DNA of 42,355 nt. Origin: an uncultured Pelagibacteraceae bacterium (GTDB lineage Bacteria; Pseudomonadota; Alphaproteobacteria; Pelagibacterales; Pelagibacteraceae). A program made the translations under genes and the position numbers. Below the pieces are notes generated by a model, which had not been told where the DNA came from, ran no database searches, and saw only the letters and a list, made by a program, of their open reading frames with translations. This document shows positions 31,918 to 39,400 of this stretch, in pieces (position 1 is the stretch's first letter; each line of letters begins with the position of its first letter). The stretch covers positions 1 through 42,355 of the forward strand of contig CACALX010000010.1 in assembly GCA_902533445.1 (NCBI GenBank), written 5' to 3'.

Positions 31918-32859
31918 TTAGATTTCATATCCTTTTTCCTCAGGCTCATTATCAACTAATTCTTCTGGAAATCCTTTAGCTCTAAAATCAATATTATTTA
32001 AATCTTCCATCCTTTTTACAATCATAGAAGACCACGCTCTAGACCCATATTTTTTTTGTCCATCTTTAAATATCTCAACAACTTTTGGAGATATCTCTAG
32101 TGGAGCATTTAACTTTTTTGCAAGATCATCAAACAAACCTGTATCTTTCAAAACTAAATCCATCGTAAAATTTATATTATAAGAACCATTTAAAATTACC
32201 TGACTTTCTGTTTCGTGAACAAATGAATTTCCTGATGATGCAGCAATTCCCTTGAAGGTCTTCTCAAGATCTAGATTAGATTTTTTAGCAACCGTCCAAG
32301 CTTCTCCTAAAGCTACCAAATGTACTGATGCTAAATAATTAGTAATCACCTTAAGAGTACTTGCTGTGCCTAATTCACCTGTATGTAAAACTTTTCTTCC
32401 CATCACTGTTAAGACAGGCAAAATTTTTTCAAATGCTTTTCTCTCACCACCTACAAAAATTGCAATATTTCCTGTTGCAGCTCTATGACAACCACCGCTT
32501 ACAGGGCCATCTAAAGGAATTGCATTTTTTGCAATTACTTTTTCTCCAATTCTCTTTACCTCAGCTTCATCAGTAGTACTCATTTCGAGCCAGATTTTAT
32601 TTTCAGAAAGCCCTTGAAGCACTCCATCTTCAGCTTCCATAACTTCTGAACTTACTTTTAGTGATGGTAAAGAAGTAATTATAAGATCAACTTGTTCTGC
32701 AAGTTCTTTTCCAGAGTTTGCAACTTTTGCATCAGAACTTTTAAATTGATCTGTTAAATTTTGGTCTACGTCTCTTACTGTTAAGTCAAATCCATTTCTT
32801 AATAAACTTCCTGCAAGTTTAGCACCTACATTTCCTAGACCTATAAAACCTATCTTCAT
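31918..32859 (-). CDS. 3-hydroxyisobutyrate dehydrogenase-family NAD(P) oxidoreductase
   Basis: A 313-aa beta-hydroxyacid dehydrogenase. The N-terminal Rossmann motif GFIGLGNVGAKLA is at residues 4-16, the substrate loop DGPVSGGCHRAATGN near 117-131 and the catalytic Lys in TLKVITNYLA near 164-173. The C-terminal all-helical domain follows. The Gly-Gly-Cys variant of the usual PVSGG-x-xGA element is noted. Relatives oxidise 3-hydroxyisobutyrate, tartronate semialdehyde, sulfolactaldehyde or 4-hydroxybutyrate, and the substrate here is open. Its ATG shares a base with the stop of the DMT carrier, and the aldehyde dehydrogenase follows 21 bp on. Confidence 0.88.
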   Translation of the reverse strand: MKIGFIGLGNVGAKLAGSLLRNGFDLTVRDVDQNLTDQFKSSDAKVANSGKELAEQVDLIITSLPSLKVSSEVMEAEDGVLQGLSENKIWLEMSTTDEAEVKRIGEKVIAKNAIPLDGPVSGGCHRAATGNIAIFVGGERKAFEKILPVLTVMGRKVLHTGELGTASTLKVITNYLASVHLVALGEAWTVAKKSNLDLEKTFKGIAASSGNSFVHETESQVILNGSYNINFTMDLVLKDTGLFDDLAKKLNAPLEISPKVVEIFKDGQKKYGSRAWSSMIVKRMEDLNNIDFRAKGFPEELVDNEPEEKGYEI

Positions 32860-33728
32860 TATTTTACCTCTTCTTTTTTATTTTTTGTAAAAACTATCAG
32901 TATCACACCAACAATTATTATTACTCCACCAATGAATAGTTCTTTTGTTGGCTCTTCTCCTAAAAGAAAAATTGCAGCTAATAATCCAGTTGGAGGAATT
33001 CCCATGGTTACAATTGGTAGAACTTTATAAATTGGATTATTTTTTATGACATAATAAAAGCAACCATACGTAACTGGCTGCATTATAAAACCAATGTAGA
33101 TTGCAATTATCCAATGATCAATTTTTGCATTAGCGATATAATTTATAGTATTTCCATCAATGATTGCTGATAGTAGTATTAAAATTGGACCTGAAAATAA
33201 TGCCATCCAAGCAACCAATGCTAAAGGATTAATTTCTTTACTTAAAGGTTTTACCATTACTTGCCCAAGAGCCCAAATAGCAGAGCCTAGTATCGTCAAT
33301 CCAATACCAATAATTTTTCCATCTAAATTTGGTGAGCCAGTTAAAACATAAACACCGATAAACGCTATACCAATACCAATTAACGCTCTAACTGTTGGTT
33401 TCTCTTTAAGTATAAAATAAGCAAAAATAACTCCAAACGGCACTTCCATTTGTACTAACAAAACTGCTGAAGATGCATCAATTAGGTCTAAACCAGAGTA
33501 AGTAATACTGTACTGCAAAGTATTAGCTATTAAAGAAGCTATGAATATTTTTAATAAATTCCCTCTTGGTATTGGAAACCACCAAACTAAAATTGATGCA
33601 GCAAATATAAATCTTAAACCCATTAATAAAATTGGTGGAAATGAATCGAATGCTGGTTTTGCAATGACAAAACCAAAACCTAAAAAAATTGGAACCAGCG
33701 ATGCAATGAAGGTATCTTTTAAATTCAT
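32859..33728 (-). CDS. EamA/DMT family transporter
   Basis: A 289-aa membrane carrier with about ten helices and two EamA repeats (FLGFGFVIAKPAFDSFPPILLMGLRF at the start; GSAIWALGQVMVKPLS opening the second half). It ends in the standard GGVIIIVGVILIVFTKNKK with a basic cytoplasmic tail. It is the first gene of the operon that continues with the HIBADH-family and aldehyde dehydrogenase genes, sharing one base with the next. Upstream, 59 bp separate it from the divergent EutA-like gene. The substrate is unknown. Confidence 0.87.
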   Translation of the reverse strand: MNLKDTFIASLVPIFLGFGFVIAKPAFDSFPPILLMGLRFIFAASILVWWFPIPRGNLLKIFIASLIANTLQYSITYSGLDLIDASSAVLLVQMEVPFGVIFAYFILKEKPTVRALIGIGIAFIGVYVLTGSPNLDGKIIGIGLTILGSAIWALGQVMVKPLSKEINPLALVAWMALFSGPILILLSAIIDGNTINYIANAKIDHWIIAIYIGFIMQPVTYGCFYYVIKNNPIYKVLPIVTMGIPPTGLLAAIFLLGEEPTKELFIGGVIIIVGVILIVFTKNKKEEVK

Positions 33729-33787
33729 GTCGTTAATTTAATATTAATGATTATTAAAGAACTTCTGATATATTCATCTTTTAAAAT

Positions 33788-34534
33788 ATGAATTCAACAA
33801 AAATAGATCCAAAATATATTAGTAAATCAAATCCAAGAGTTGGCTTAATAGCTCTTGCAAGTGATTTTATGATTGAGAGAGATTTCATTAATGTCATAAA
33901 AGACAGGGAAATTGATTTTTTTGTTAACCGTATTGAGTGTTACAATCCATTAACTCGAGAAAACCTGATTAAAATGTCTAATAAAGTAACTGAGGTTACA
34001 AAAGATATTTTACCAGATCAAGATATTGATTGTGTTGTATATGGTTGTACTTCTGGGACCATTGCAGCTGGATATAATTCTATTGAACAAAAAGTAAAAG
34101 CAGCAAAACCAATGGCTGATGTTACAACGCCTAGCACAGCAGCAATCAAAGCTTTAAAAAAATTAAATATAAAAAAAATTTCTTTGTTCACACCTTATAG
34201 TAAAAAACTAAATGATGAGGTTTTAGATTATTTTAAAACAGAGGGTTTTGAAATTACTTCTAATTCTTACTTTGATATCGAAGCTGATTATGACATTGGT
34301 AAAGTAGATCAAGATTATTTATATGAAGTATTATCTAAAATTAATTTAAATGGGGCAGAGGCTTTGTTTGTTTCGTGTACAGCACTACCCGTATTGCCAA
34401 TTATTGATAAACTTGAAAAAAAATTGAAGACAATAGTTTTATCTAGTAATCAAACATTAATTTGGGATACACTTGTAAAAATAAATAAAAATAACTCTGT
34501 TGAGGGATTTGGAAAACTATTTGAGACAAACTAA
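33788..34534 (+). CDS. Asp/Glu racemase-superfamily protein, maleate isomerase/EutA-like
   Basis: A 248-aa protein of the maleate isomerase/arylmalonate decarboxylase group, which uses two cysteines. They are Cys87 in YGCTSGT and Cys197 in SCTALPV. The N-terminal PRVGLIALASDFMIERDF block and VTTPSTAAIKALKKL near 112-126 match the group. The ectoine-utilisation protein EutA is a member, and the next gene resembles ectoine hydrolase, so an EutA role (isomerisation or racemisation of an opened-ring intermediate) is the leading guess. Its stop shares one base with the M24-family ATG. The 59-bp divergent gap before it has no clear promoter hexamers. Confidence 0.83.
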   Translation: MNSTKIDPKYISKSNPRVGLIALASDFMIERDFINVIKDREIDFFVNRIECYNPLTRENLIKMSNKVTEVTKDILPDQDIDCVVYGCTSGTIAAGYNSIEQKVKAAKPMADVTTPSTAAIKALKKLNIKKISLFTPYSKKLNDEVLDYFKTEGFEITSNSYFDIEADYDIGKVDQDYLYEVLSKINLNGAEALFVSCTALPVLPIIDKLEKKLKTIVLSSNQTLIWDTLVKINKNNSVEGFGKLFETN

Positions 34535-35703
34535 TGTCATTTACTAAGGAAGAATACAAACAAAGATTAAAAAAAGTTCAAAAAATGATGCAAGAAAAAG
34601 GCATCGAACTTTTAATTTCTCATGACACTAACAATTTATATTATCTAACTGGTTATGACGCCTGGTCATTCTATTATGCTCAATGTGCAATCGTTCATGT
34701 AAATGCAGATGAACCATTGTGTTTTGTAAGAGCTCAAGATGCAGGTGGCGCTTATATAAAAACTTATTTAAAAGATGAAAATATTTTAGTGTATGATGAA
34801 GAGTACATTCATACTTGGCCAAAACATCCTTACGATAGATTAGTTGAAATAATTAAAGAAAGAAAATGGGACAATCTATCAATAGGGTTAGAGATGGATG
34901 CTCACTATTTTACAGCTTTTTGTTATGAAAAAATAAAACAAGGTTTGCCAAATGCTAAAATCAAAGACAGTGATCGATTAGTGAATTGGGCAAGATTTAC
35001 AAAATCTGATGCAGAAATAAATTATATGAAATCTGCAGCAAAAATTTCAGAAAAAGGGATGCAAACTGCAATGGAAGTTATTAAAACTGGTGTAAGGCAG
35101 TGTGATGCAGTTGGTGAAATTCAAAAAGCACTTTTTTATGGAACAGATGAATTTGGTGGTGAATATTCAAGTATTGCAACTCTTCTTCCAACAGGAAAAG
35201 GTACTTCTGCTTCACATTTAACCGCTACACAAGATAAATTTGTTGAGGGAGAAGCAACAATTATTGAGCTTTCTGGAGTTTATAAAAGATATCATGCGCC
35301 AATGGCTAGAACGGTATTACTTGGAAAACCTAATCAATTAAAAATTGATACGATGAATAAAACTATTGAAGCCTTAAACTCTGGTATTAGTGCAATTAAA
35401 GAAGGAAATACCGTAGACGATGTTGCTCAAGCTTTTTGGAAAATTCTTGATAAATACGGCATCGAAAAAAGATCAAGAACTGGTTATTCTATAGGAATTG
35501 GTTACCCTCCTGATTGGGGAGAACATACTCTTAATATATATAAAGGAGACAAGACAGTTCTTCAGCCAAATGTTTGTTTTCATATGATTGCTGTAATGCA
35601 ATTTGGTGACTGGGGAGTAGAGGCATCTGAAGCAATTAGAGTTACAGAGAATGGATCAGAATTATTTTGTAATTTTCCAAAAGAGCTTCATATCAAGAGT
35701 TAA
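34534..35703 (+). CDS. doeA: Ectoine hydrolase DoeA/EutD-like M24 family protein (metal-site-deficient)
   Basis: A 389-aa protein of the M24 creatinase/aminopeptidase family. It has a creatinase-type N-terminal domain (LLISHDTNNLYYLTGYDAWSF) and a pita-bread C-terminal domain. The M24 metal ligands are not conserved: the first Asp is Glu245 (IIELSG), the second Asp falls in HAPMART, and the HxxG His region reads GYSIGIGYPPDWGEHT. That pattern, and blocks such as YPPDWGEHTL and DWGVEASEAI, fit the DoeA/EutD ectoine hydrolases. As I recall, those are metal-independent and use a Glu nucleophile to open the ectoine ring to N-acetyl-diaminobutyrate. Its partner deacetylase (DoeB/EutE) is not in the window. 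It is preceded by the EutA-like gene and followed 45 bp later by a Pot-type transporter. Confidence 0.75.
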   Translation: MSFTKEEYKQRLKKVQKMMQEKGIELLISHDTNNLYYLTGYDAWSFYYAQCAIVHVNADEPLCFVRAQDAGGAYIKTYLKDENILVYDEEYIHTWPKHPYDRLVEIIKERKWDNLSIGLEMDAHYFTAFCYEKIKQGLPNAKIKDSDRLVNWARFTKSDAEINYMKSAAKISEKGMQTAMEVIKTGVRQCDAVGEIQKALFYGTDEFGGEYSSIATLLPTGKGTSASHLTATQDKFVEGEATIIELSGVYKRYHAPMARTVLLGKPNQLKIDTMNKTIEALNSGISAIKEGNTVDDVAQAFWKILDKYGIEKRSRTGYSIGIGYPPDWGEHTLNIYKGDKTVLQPNVCFHMIAVMQFGDWGVEASEAIRVTENGSELFCNFPKELHIKS

Positions 35704-35748
35704 TTAACTATTGAAATCTAGTTTCACAAATGTTTAATAATCAACTTT

Positions 35749-36834
35749 ATGTCTAAAAATCCAGAATTTGTAAAGTTTGATAAAGTTGATAAAAGCTATG
35801 ACGGTAAAGTACTTGTCGTTAAAGATCTCCAATTAGATATTGCTGAAGGTGAATTTATAACAATGCTTGGACCATCTGGTTCAGGTAAAACAACTTGTTT
35901 AATGATGTTAGCTGGATTTGAAACTCCAACTAATGGAGAAATTTTATTAGACGGAAATATTATTTCAAATATTCCACCTCACAAAAGAGGAATAGGAATG
36001 GTGTTCCAAAATTATGCACTGTTTCCACATATGACAGTTTATGAAAATTTAGCTTTTCCTTTAAGAGTAAGAAAAGTTGAAAAAGATGAAATTGATAAAA
36101 AAATAGATAAGGCTTTGTCGATGGTTTCTTTAAATGGATTTGAATCTAGAATGCCGGCACAACTTTCAGGAGGACAACAACAAAGGGTTGCTGTTGCAAG
36201 AGCGCTTGTATTTGATCCAGCTGTTGTCTTGATGGATGAACCACTTGGTGCATTAGATAAAAATTTAAGAGAGAGCATGCAGTATGAAATTAAACATATT
36301 CATGAAAGCATTGGTGTAACAGTTGTGTATGTTACACATGATCAAAGTGAAGCTCTTACTATGTCAAACAGAATAGCTGTATTTAATGATGGTAAAGTTC
36401 AACAGTTATCTGATCCGGCAGAACTATATGAGAAACCAGTAAATTCTTTTGTTGCAGAGTTTATAGGTGAAAATAATACGTTTAATGGTGAGGTCTCTGA
36501 TATTGATAAAGATACATGCAAAGTCAAATTAGGTAATGCAGAGATATTAGCTAATCCTATTTCGGTTAAATCAAAAGGTGAAAAAACAACAGTGTCTTTA
36601 AGACCAGAAAGAGCATTGATAAACCCAACAAATAAAATGGACAATATGTTTACTGGAAAAATAGAAGAAGTAATTTACCATGGTGATCACACAAGAATCA
36701 GATTGGACTTACTTGGTAGTTCCGAGTTTATTTTAAAAGTACCAAATAGTACCTCTAATCTTGAGCTAAAAGTAAAAGAGGACATCAATATTGGCTGGAA
36801 TAGTATTGATGCAAGAGCATTAGACACAAAGTAG
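35749..36834 (+). CDS. Spermidine/putrescine (PotA)-type ABC transporter ATP-binding protein
   Basis: A 361-aa ATPase of the PotA type. Walker A GPSGSGKT is at 41-48, Q-loop FQNYALFPHMTVYENLAFPLR near 87-107, signature LSGGQQQRVAVARAL near 139-153, Walker B VVLMDEPLGALDKNLRE and switch His in YVTHDQSEAL. The C-terminal TOBE region (about 240-355, SLRPERALI, GDHTRIRLDLLG) is complete. It energises the transporter formed with the two permeases and the binding protein downstream. The Pot family carries polyamines but also other cations and amines. It begins 45 bp after the DoeA-like gene; a strong promoter and inverted repeat follow before the binding-protein gene. Confidence 0.92.
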   Translation: MSKNPEFVKFDKVDKSYDGKVLVVKDLQLDIAEGEFITMLGPSGSGKTTCLMMLAGFETPTNGEILLDGNIISNIPPHKRGIGMVFQNYALFPHMTVYENLAFPLRVRKVEKDEIDKKIDKALSMVSLNGFESRMPAQLSGGQQQRVAVARALVFDPAVVLMDEPLGALDKNLRESMQYEIKHIHESIGVTVVYVTHDQSEALTMSNRIAVFNDGKVQQLSDPAELYEKPVNSFVAEFIGENNTFNGEVSDIDKDTCKVKLGNAEILANPISVKSKGEKTTVSLRPERALINPTNKMDNMFTGKIEEVIYHGDHTRIRLDLLGSSEFILKVPNSTSNLELKVKEDINIGWNSIDARALDTK

Positions 36835-36861
36835 AATTTTAAAAACAAAATAATTAGTAGA

Positions 36862-36900
36862 GAAATGAGCTGTTGACTTCCATAGCTCATTTTGGTGTAA
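36862..36900 (+). promoter_or_regulatory. Strong promoter of the Pot-type binding-protein gene, embedded in a perfect inverted repeat
   Basis: TTGACT (36872-36877, -35) and TGTAAT (36895-36900, -10) are spaced exactly 17 bp, with an extended TG at 36892-36893. This is the best promoter in the window, giving a start near 36907. AAATGAGCT (36862-36870) is repeated inverted as AGCTCATTT (36883-36891). The -35 sits in the 12-base loop, and arm centres are 21 bp apart, two helical turns. The repeat could be an operator or a weak terminator for the upstream ATPase gene. GGAGG before ATG 36948 is a strong ribosome-binding site. Confidence 0.65.
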
Positions 36901-36947
36901 TTTTCTTTATATAAATTAATTTATATTAACGTTTAAACGGAGGAATA

Positions 36948-38066
36948 ATGAAGAAAATTAGTAAATTATTACTAGCTCTATCTTTTGCTCTTTCTATAAC
37001 TTCATCAGCATTTGCAGTTACTGTTGCATCTTGGGGTGGAGCTTATACAGAGTCTCAAAAGTTAGGGTATGGTGATCCAACTGCTAAAGCTCTTGGAGTA
37101 GACATCAACTGGGTTGACTACTCTGGTGGTTTATCAGAAATCAAAGCACAAAAAGAAGCAGGTGCTATTACTTGGGATATCATTGACTTATTTGCATTCG
37201 ACACAATTAATGGATGTGATGAAGGTTTATTTGTTAAATTTGATTTTGACAAAGATTTTCCACCAGCACCAGATGGAACTCCTGCAAGTGAAGACTTCTT
37301 TACAGGAATGCCTAGTGAGTGTGCTGTAGGTAACATTTTATATTCATGGAACTATGCTTTTGATACAAGAGCTTTTGGTGGTAAAGAACCTAAAACAATT
37401 AAAGATTTCTTTAATACTAAAAAATTTCCAGGAAAAAGAGCTATTTACAATAGCGCTTTAACAAACTTAGAAATCGCTTTACACGCTGACGGAGTTAGAA
37501 TGGGTAAAGGTGGTGAACTACTTTACAGAAAACTTGAAGAAGAAGGTGGAGTAGAAAGAGCGATGAATAAAATTAAAGAACTATGTACAGATCCAAATGG
37601 TGGATGTGTATTCTGGTCTGCAGGTGCTCAACCACCTGAATTATTAGTTGCTGGTGAAGTTGTAATGGCAACTGGTTGGAACGGAAGATTCTTTAACGCT
37701 GAAGTAGGTGAAAGTGCTCCAATTAAACAAGTATGGGATGGTCAAGGTCTTGACTATGAATATTTCGCACTTGTTAAAGGTGGACCAGATGAAGCAAATG
37801 CTAAAAAAGCTTTAGCTATGATGACTAACACTGAAATGTTAGCAGGTAGTGCAAAGTACATTGCATATGCTCCATGGAGAAAATCTTCTCTTGAGATCAT
37901 CGAAGCTGGTGAGCCATGGTACAAAGATGGTAAAACAGAAATGATGCCTCAAATGCCAACAGCTCCTGCAAATACTAAGAACTACTTCTTAGTAGATCCT
38001 TTCTACTGGGCTGATAACGGAACAGAGATTGGTGAAATGTGGGAAGCAATGAAAGCAGGCCTATAA
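36948..38066 (+). CDS. Spermidine/putrescine-type ABC transporter substrate-binding protein
   Basis: A 372-aa periplasmic binding protein of the SBP_bac/PotD group. The signal peptide MKKISKLLLALSFALSITSSAFA is likely cut after Ala23. The mature start VTVASWGGAYTESQKLGYGDP is typical of the PotD/PotF-like iron- and amine-binding families. Cys residues in NGCDEG, SECAVG, KELCTDP and GGCVFW suggest two periplasmic disulfides. Conserved aromatic positions (FWSAGAQPPELL, ATGWNGRFFNAE) probably line the ligand site. It has its own strong promoter and ribosome-binding site and is followed by an intrinsic terminator, so it should be the most abundant product of this transporter. The ligand is not certain; the neighbouring DoeA-like gene suggests an ectoine-like solute. 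Confidence 0.88.
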   Translation: MKKISKLLLALSFALSITSSAFAVTVASWGGAYTESQKLGYGDPTAKALGVDINWVDYSGGLSEIKAQKEAGAITWDIIDLFAFDTINGCDEGLFVKFDFDKDFPPAPDGTPASEDFFTGMPSECAVGNILYSWNYAFDTRAFGGKEPKTIKDFFNTKKFPGKRAIYNSALTNLEIALHADGVRMGKGGELLYRKLEEEGGVERAMNKIKELCTDPNGGCVFWSAGAQPPELLVAGEVVMATGWNGRFFNAEVGESAPIKQVWDGQGLDYEYFALVKGGPDEANAKKALAMMTNTEMLAGSAKYIAYAPWRKSSLEIIEAGEPWYKDGKTEMMPQMPTAPANTKNYFLVDPFYWADNGTEIGEMWEAMKAGL

Positions 38067-38101
38067 TTTCAGTTTTAAACACTGAATTTATATAATATAT
38101 T

Positions 38102-38135
38102 TAGGGCGACTATTAACTAGTTGCCCTATTTTTTT
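38102..38135 (+). terminator. Intrinsic terminator ending directly at the permease start codon
   Basis: Bases 38102-38112 pair with 38118-38128 (core GGGCGACTA with TAGTTGCCC, one G-T wobble) around the loop TTAAC, followed by seven T (38129-38135). The next base is the A of ATG 38136. The hairpin lies 35 bp after the binding-protein stop. It should limit permease transcription to read-through, and it occupies the place where a ribosome-binding site would be. Confidence 0.88.
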
Positions 38136-39398
38136 ATGAGCTCTGAAACAAAACAAATTTTAACAACTGACGGCATCCCGTTAGAAGTCAGCTTAAAAAA
38201 AGCTGAAAGAAAAAATAAAATTAGAGCTTTCCTTCTAGTAGCTCCATTATTATTGTTTTTAATTATTACTTACATTTTTCCAATTGGTGAAATGTTTAGC
38301 AGAAGTATAGACGACAAAATGATAACAAATATGCTCCCAAAAACCTTTAAGGAGATGGAAACATGGGATGGAAAAGAATTACCTTCAGAAGAAGTTTTTT
38401 CAGCCTTTTATGCAGATTTTAAGGTTTTGGTTGAAAAACAAGAACAGGGAAAATTAGGACAGAGATTAAATAAAGAAAAAAATGGTTTCAACTCCATCAC
38501 CAAGAAACTTTTAAGACAGATCAAAAGAAACAAAATTAATGAAAATCAAAGTATTAAAGAACAGATAATGAAAGTTCACAAAAGATGGAGAGATGTAGAA
38601 TATTGGCAAGCGATAAAAAGAACTGCTCCGCCTTATACAATGGCTAAGTACTTAAAAGGTATGGATATGTATTACGCTGCTGATGGAAGTATTGCTCAAG
38701 TTGACGAAGATAGAAGAATTCATAGAATACTATGGTTAAGAACTTTAGAAATAGCGTTATTTGTTACAATATTTTGTTTTTTAATGGGATATCCAATAGC
38801 CCATCTGCTTGCAACATTACCTATGAAATATTCAAATCTTTTAATGATTTGTGTACTACTTCCTTTTTGGACATCGCTTCTAGTAAGAACTGCAAGCTGG
38901 ATGATCTTGTTGCAACAGCAAGGCGTTGTAAATGATTTTTTTGTTCTGATTGGTTTAGTTACTGACGATAACCGTCCAGAAATGATGTATAATAAAGTTG
39001 GTACTTATGTAGCAATGACACAAATATTGTTACCTTTTATGGTTTTACCACTTTACAGTGTTATGAAAACTATATCTCCAAGTTTAATGAGAGCAGGAAA
39101 ATCTCTAGGTGGAACACCGTTTGTTGCTTTTTGGAAAGTATATTTTCCATTAACTATACCAGGGATAGGAGCAGGTTGCCTGCTAGTATTTATATTAGCA
39201 ATTGGTTACTACATAACCCCCGCATTAGTTGGTGGAGCTTCAGGAACTTTAATTAGTAATCAAATCGCTTATCATATGAAAACAACTCTCGATTGGAGTT
39301 TTGCATCTGCAATGGGATTAATGTTGCTAACTGGAGTTTTAGCAGTTTATTGGATTTATAATAAATTAGTTGGAGTTGATAATATTAAATTAGGATAA
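38136..39398 (+). CDS. PotB-type ABC transporter permease with a large periplasmic insertion
   Basis: A 420-aa inner-membrane permease. A cytoplasmic N-terminus of about 30 residues leads to the first helix (IRAFLLVAPLLLFLIITYIFPIG). About 140 hydrophilic residues follow (roughly 55-190, Lys-rich, with FKEMETWDGK, LGQRLNKEKN, KRTAPPYTMAKYLKGMD) before helix 2 (LEIALFVTIFCFLMGYPIAHLLA). This loop should be periplasmic and is far longer than in E. coli PotB (275 aa total). The ATPase-coupling EAA loop MRAGKSLGGTPFVAFWKVYFPLTIPG is intact. ATG 38136 is chosen over the in-frame TTG at 38121, which lies inside the terminator. It has no Shine-Dalgarno; T7 abuts the ATG. Confidence 0.88.
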   Translation: MSSETKQILTTDGIPLEVSLKKAERKNKIRAFLLVAPLLLFLIITYIFPIGEMFSRSIDDKMITNMLPKTFKEMETWDGKELPSEEVFSAFYADFKVLVEKQEQGKLGQRLNKEKNGFNSITKKLLRQIKRNKINENQSIKEQIMKVHKRWRDVEYWQAIKRTAPPYTMAKYLKGMDMYYAADGSIAQVDEDRRIHRILWLRTLEIALFVTIFCFLMGYPIAHLLATLPMKYSNLLMICVLLPFWTSLLVRTASWMILLQQQGVVNDFFVLIGLVTDDNRPEMMYNKVGTYVAMTQILLPFMVLPLYSVMKTISPSLMRAGKSLGGTPFVAFWKVYFPLTIPGIGAGCLLVFILAIGYYITPALVGGASGTLISNQIAYHMKTTLDWSFASAMGLMLLTGVLAVYWIYNKLVGVDNIKLG

Positions 39399-39400
39399 AT

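Noticed and set aside
34534..35703. Annotation as Xaa-Pro aminopeptidase or DMSP lyase DddP
   Set aside because: The metal ligands needed by both are absent, and the YPPDWGEHT and DWGVEASEAI blocks with an EutA-like neighbour fit DoeA/EutD better.
37114..37329. Alternative-frame ORFs on both strands in the Pot-type binding-protein gene
   Set aside because: Both overlap the well-supported receptor frame; the low stop density comes from its codon usage.
38121..38135. Upstream TTG start extending the PotB-type permease by five codons
   Set aside because: The TTG lies within the 3' arm of the terminator hairpin and adds residues encoded by the T-run; ATG 38136 is the sensible start.
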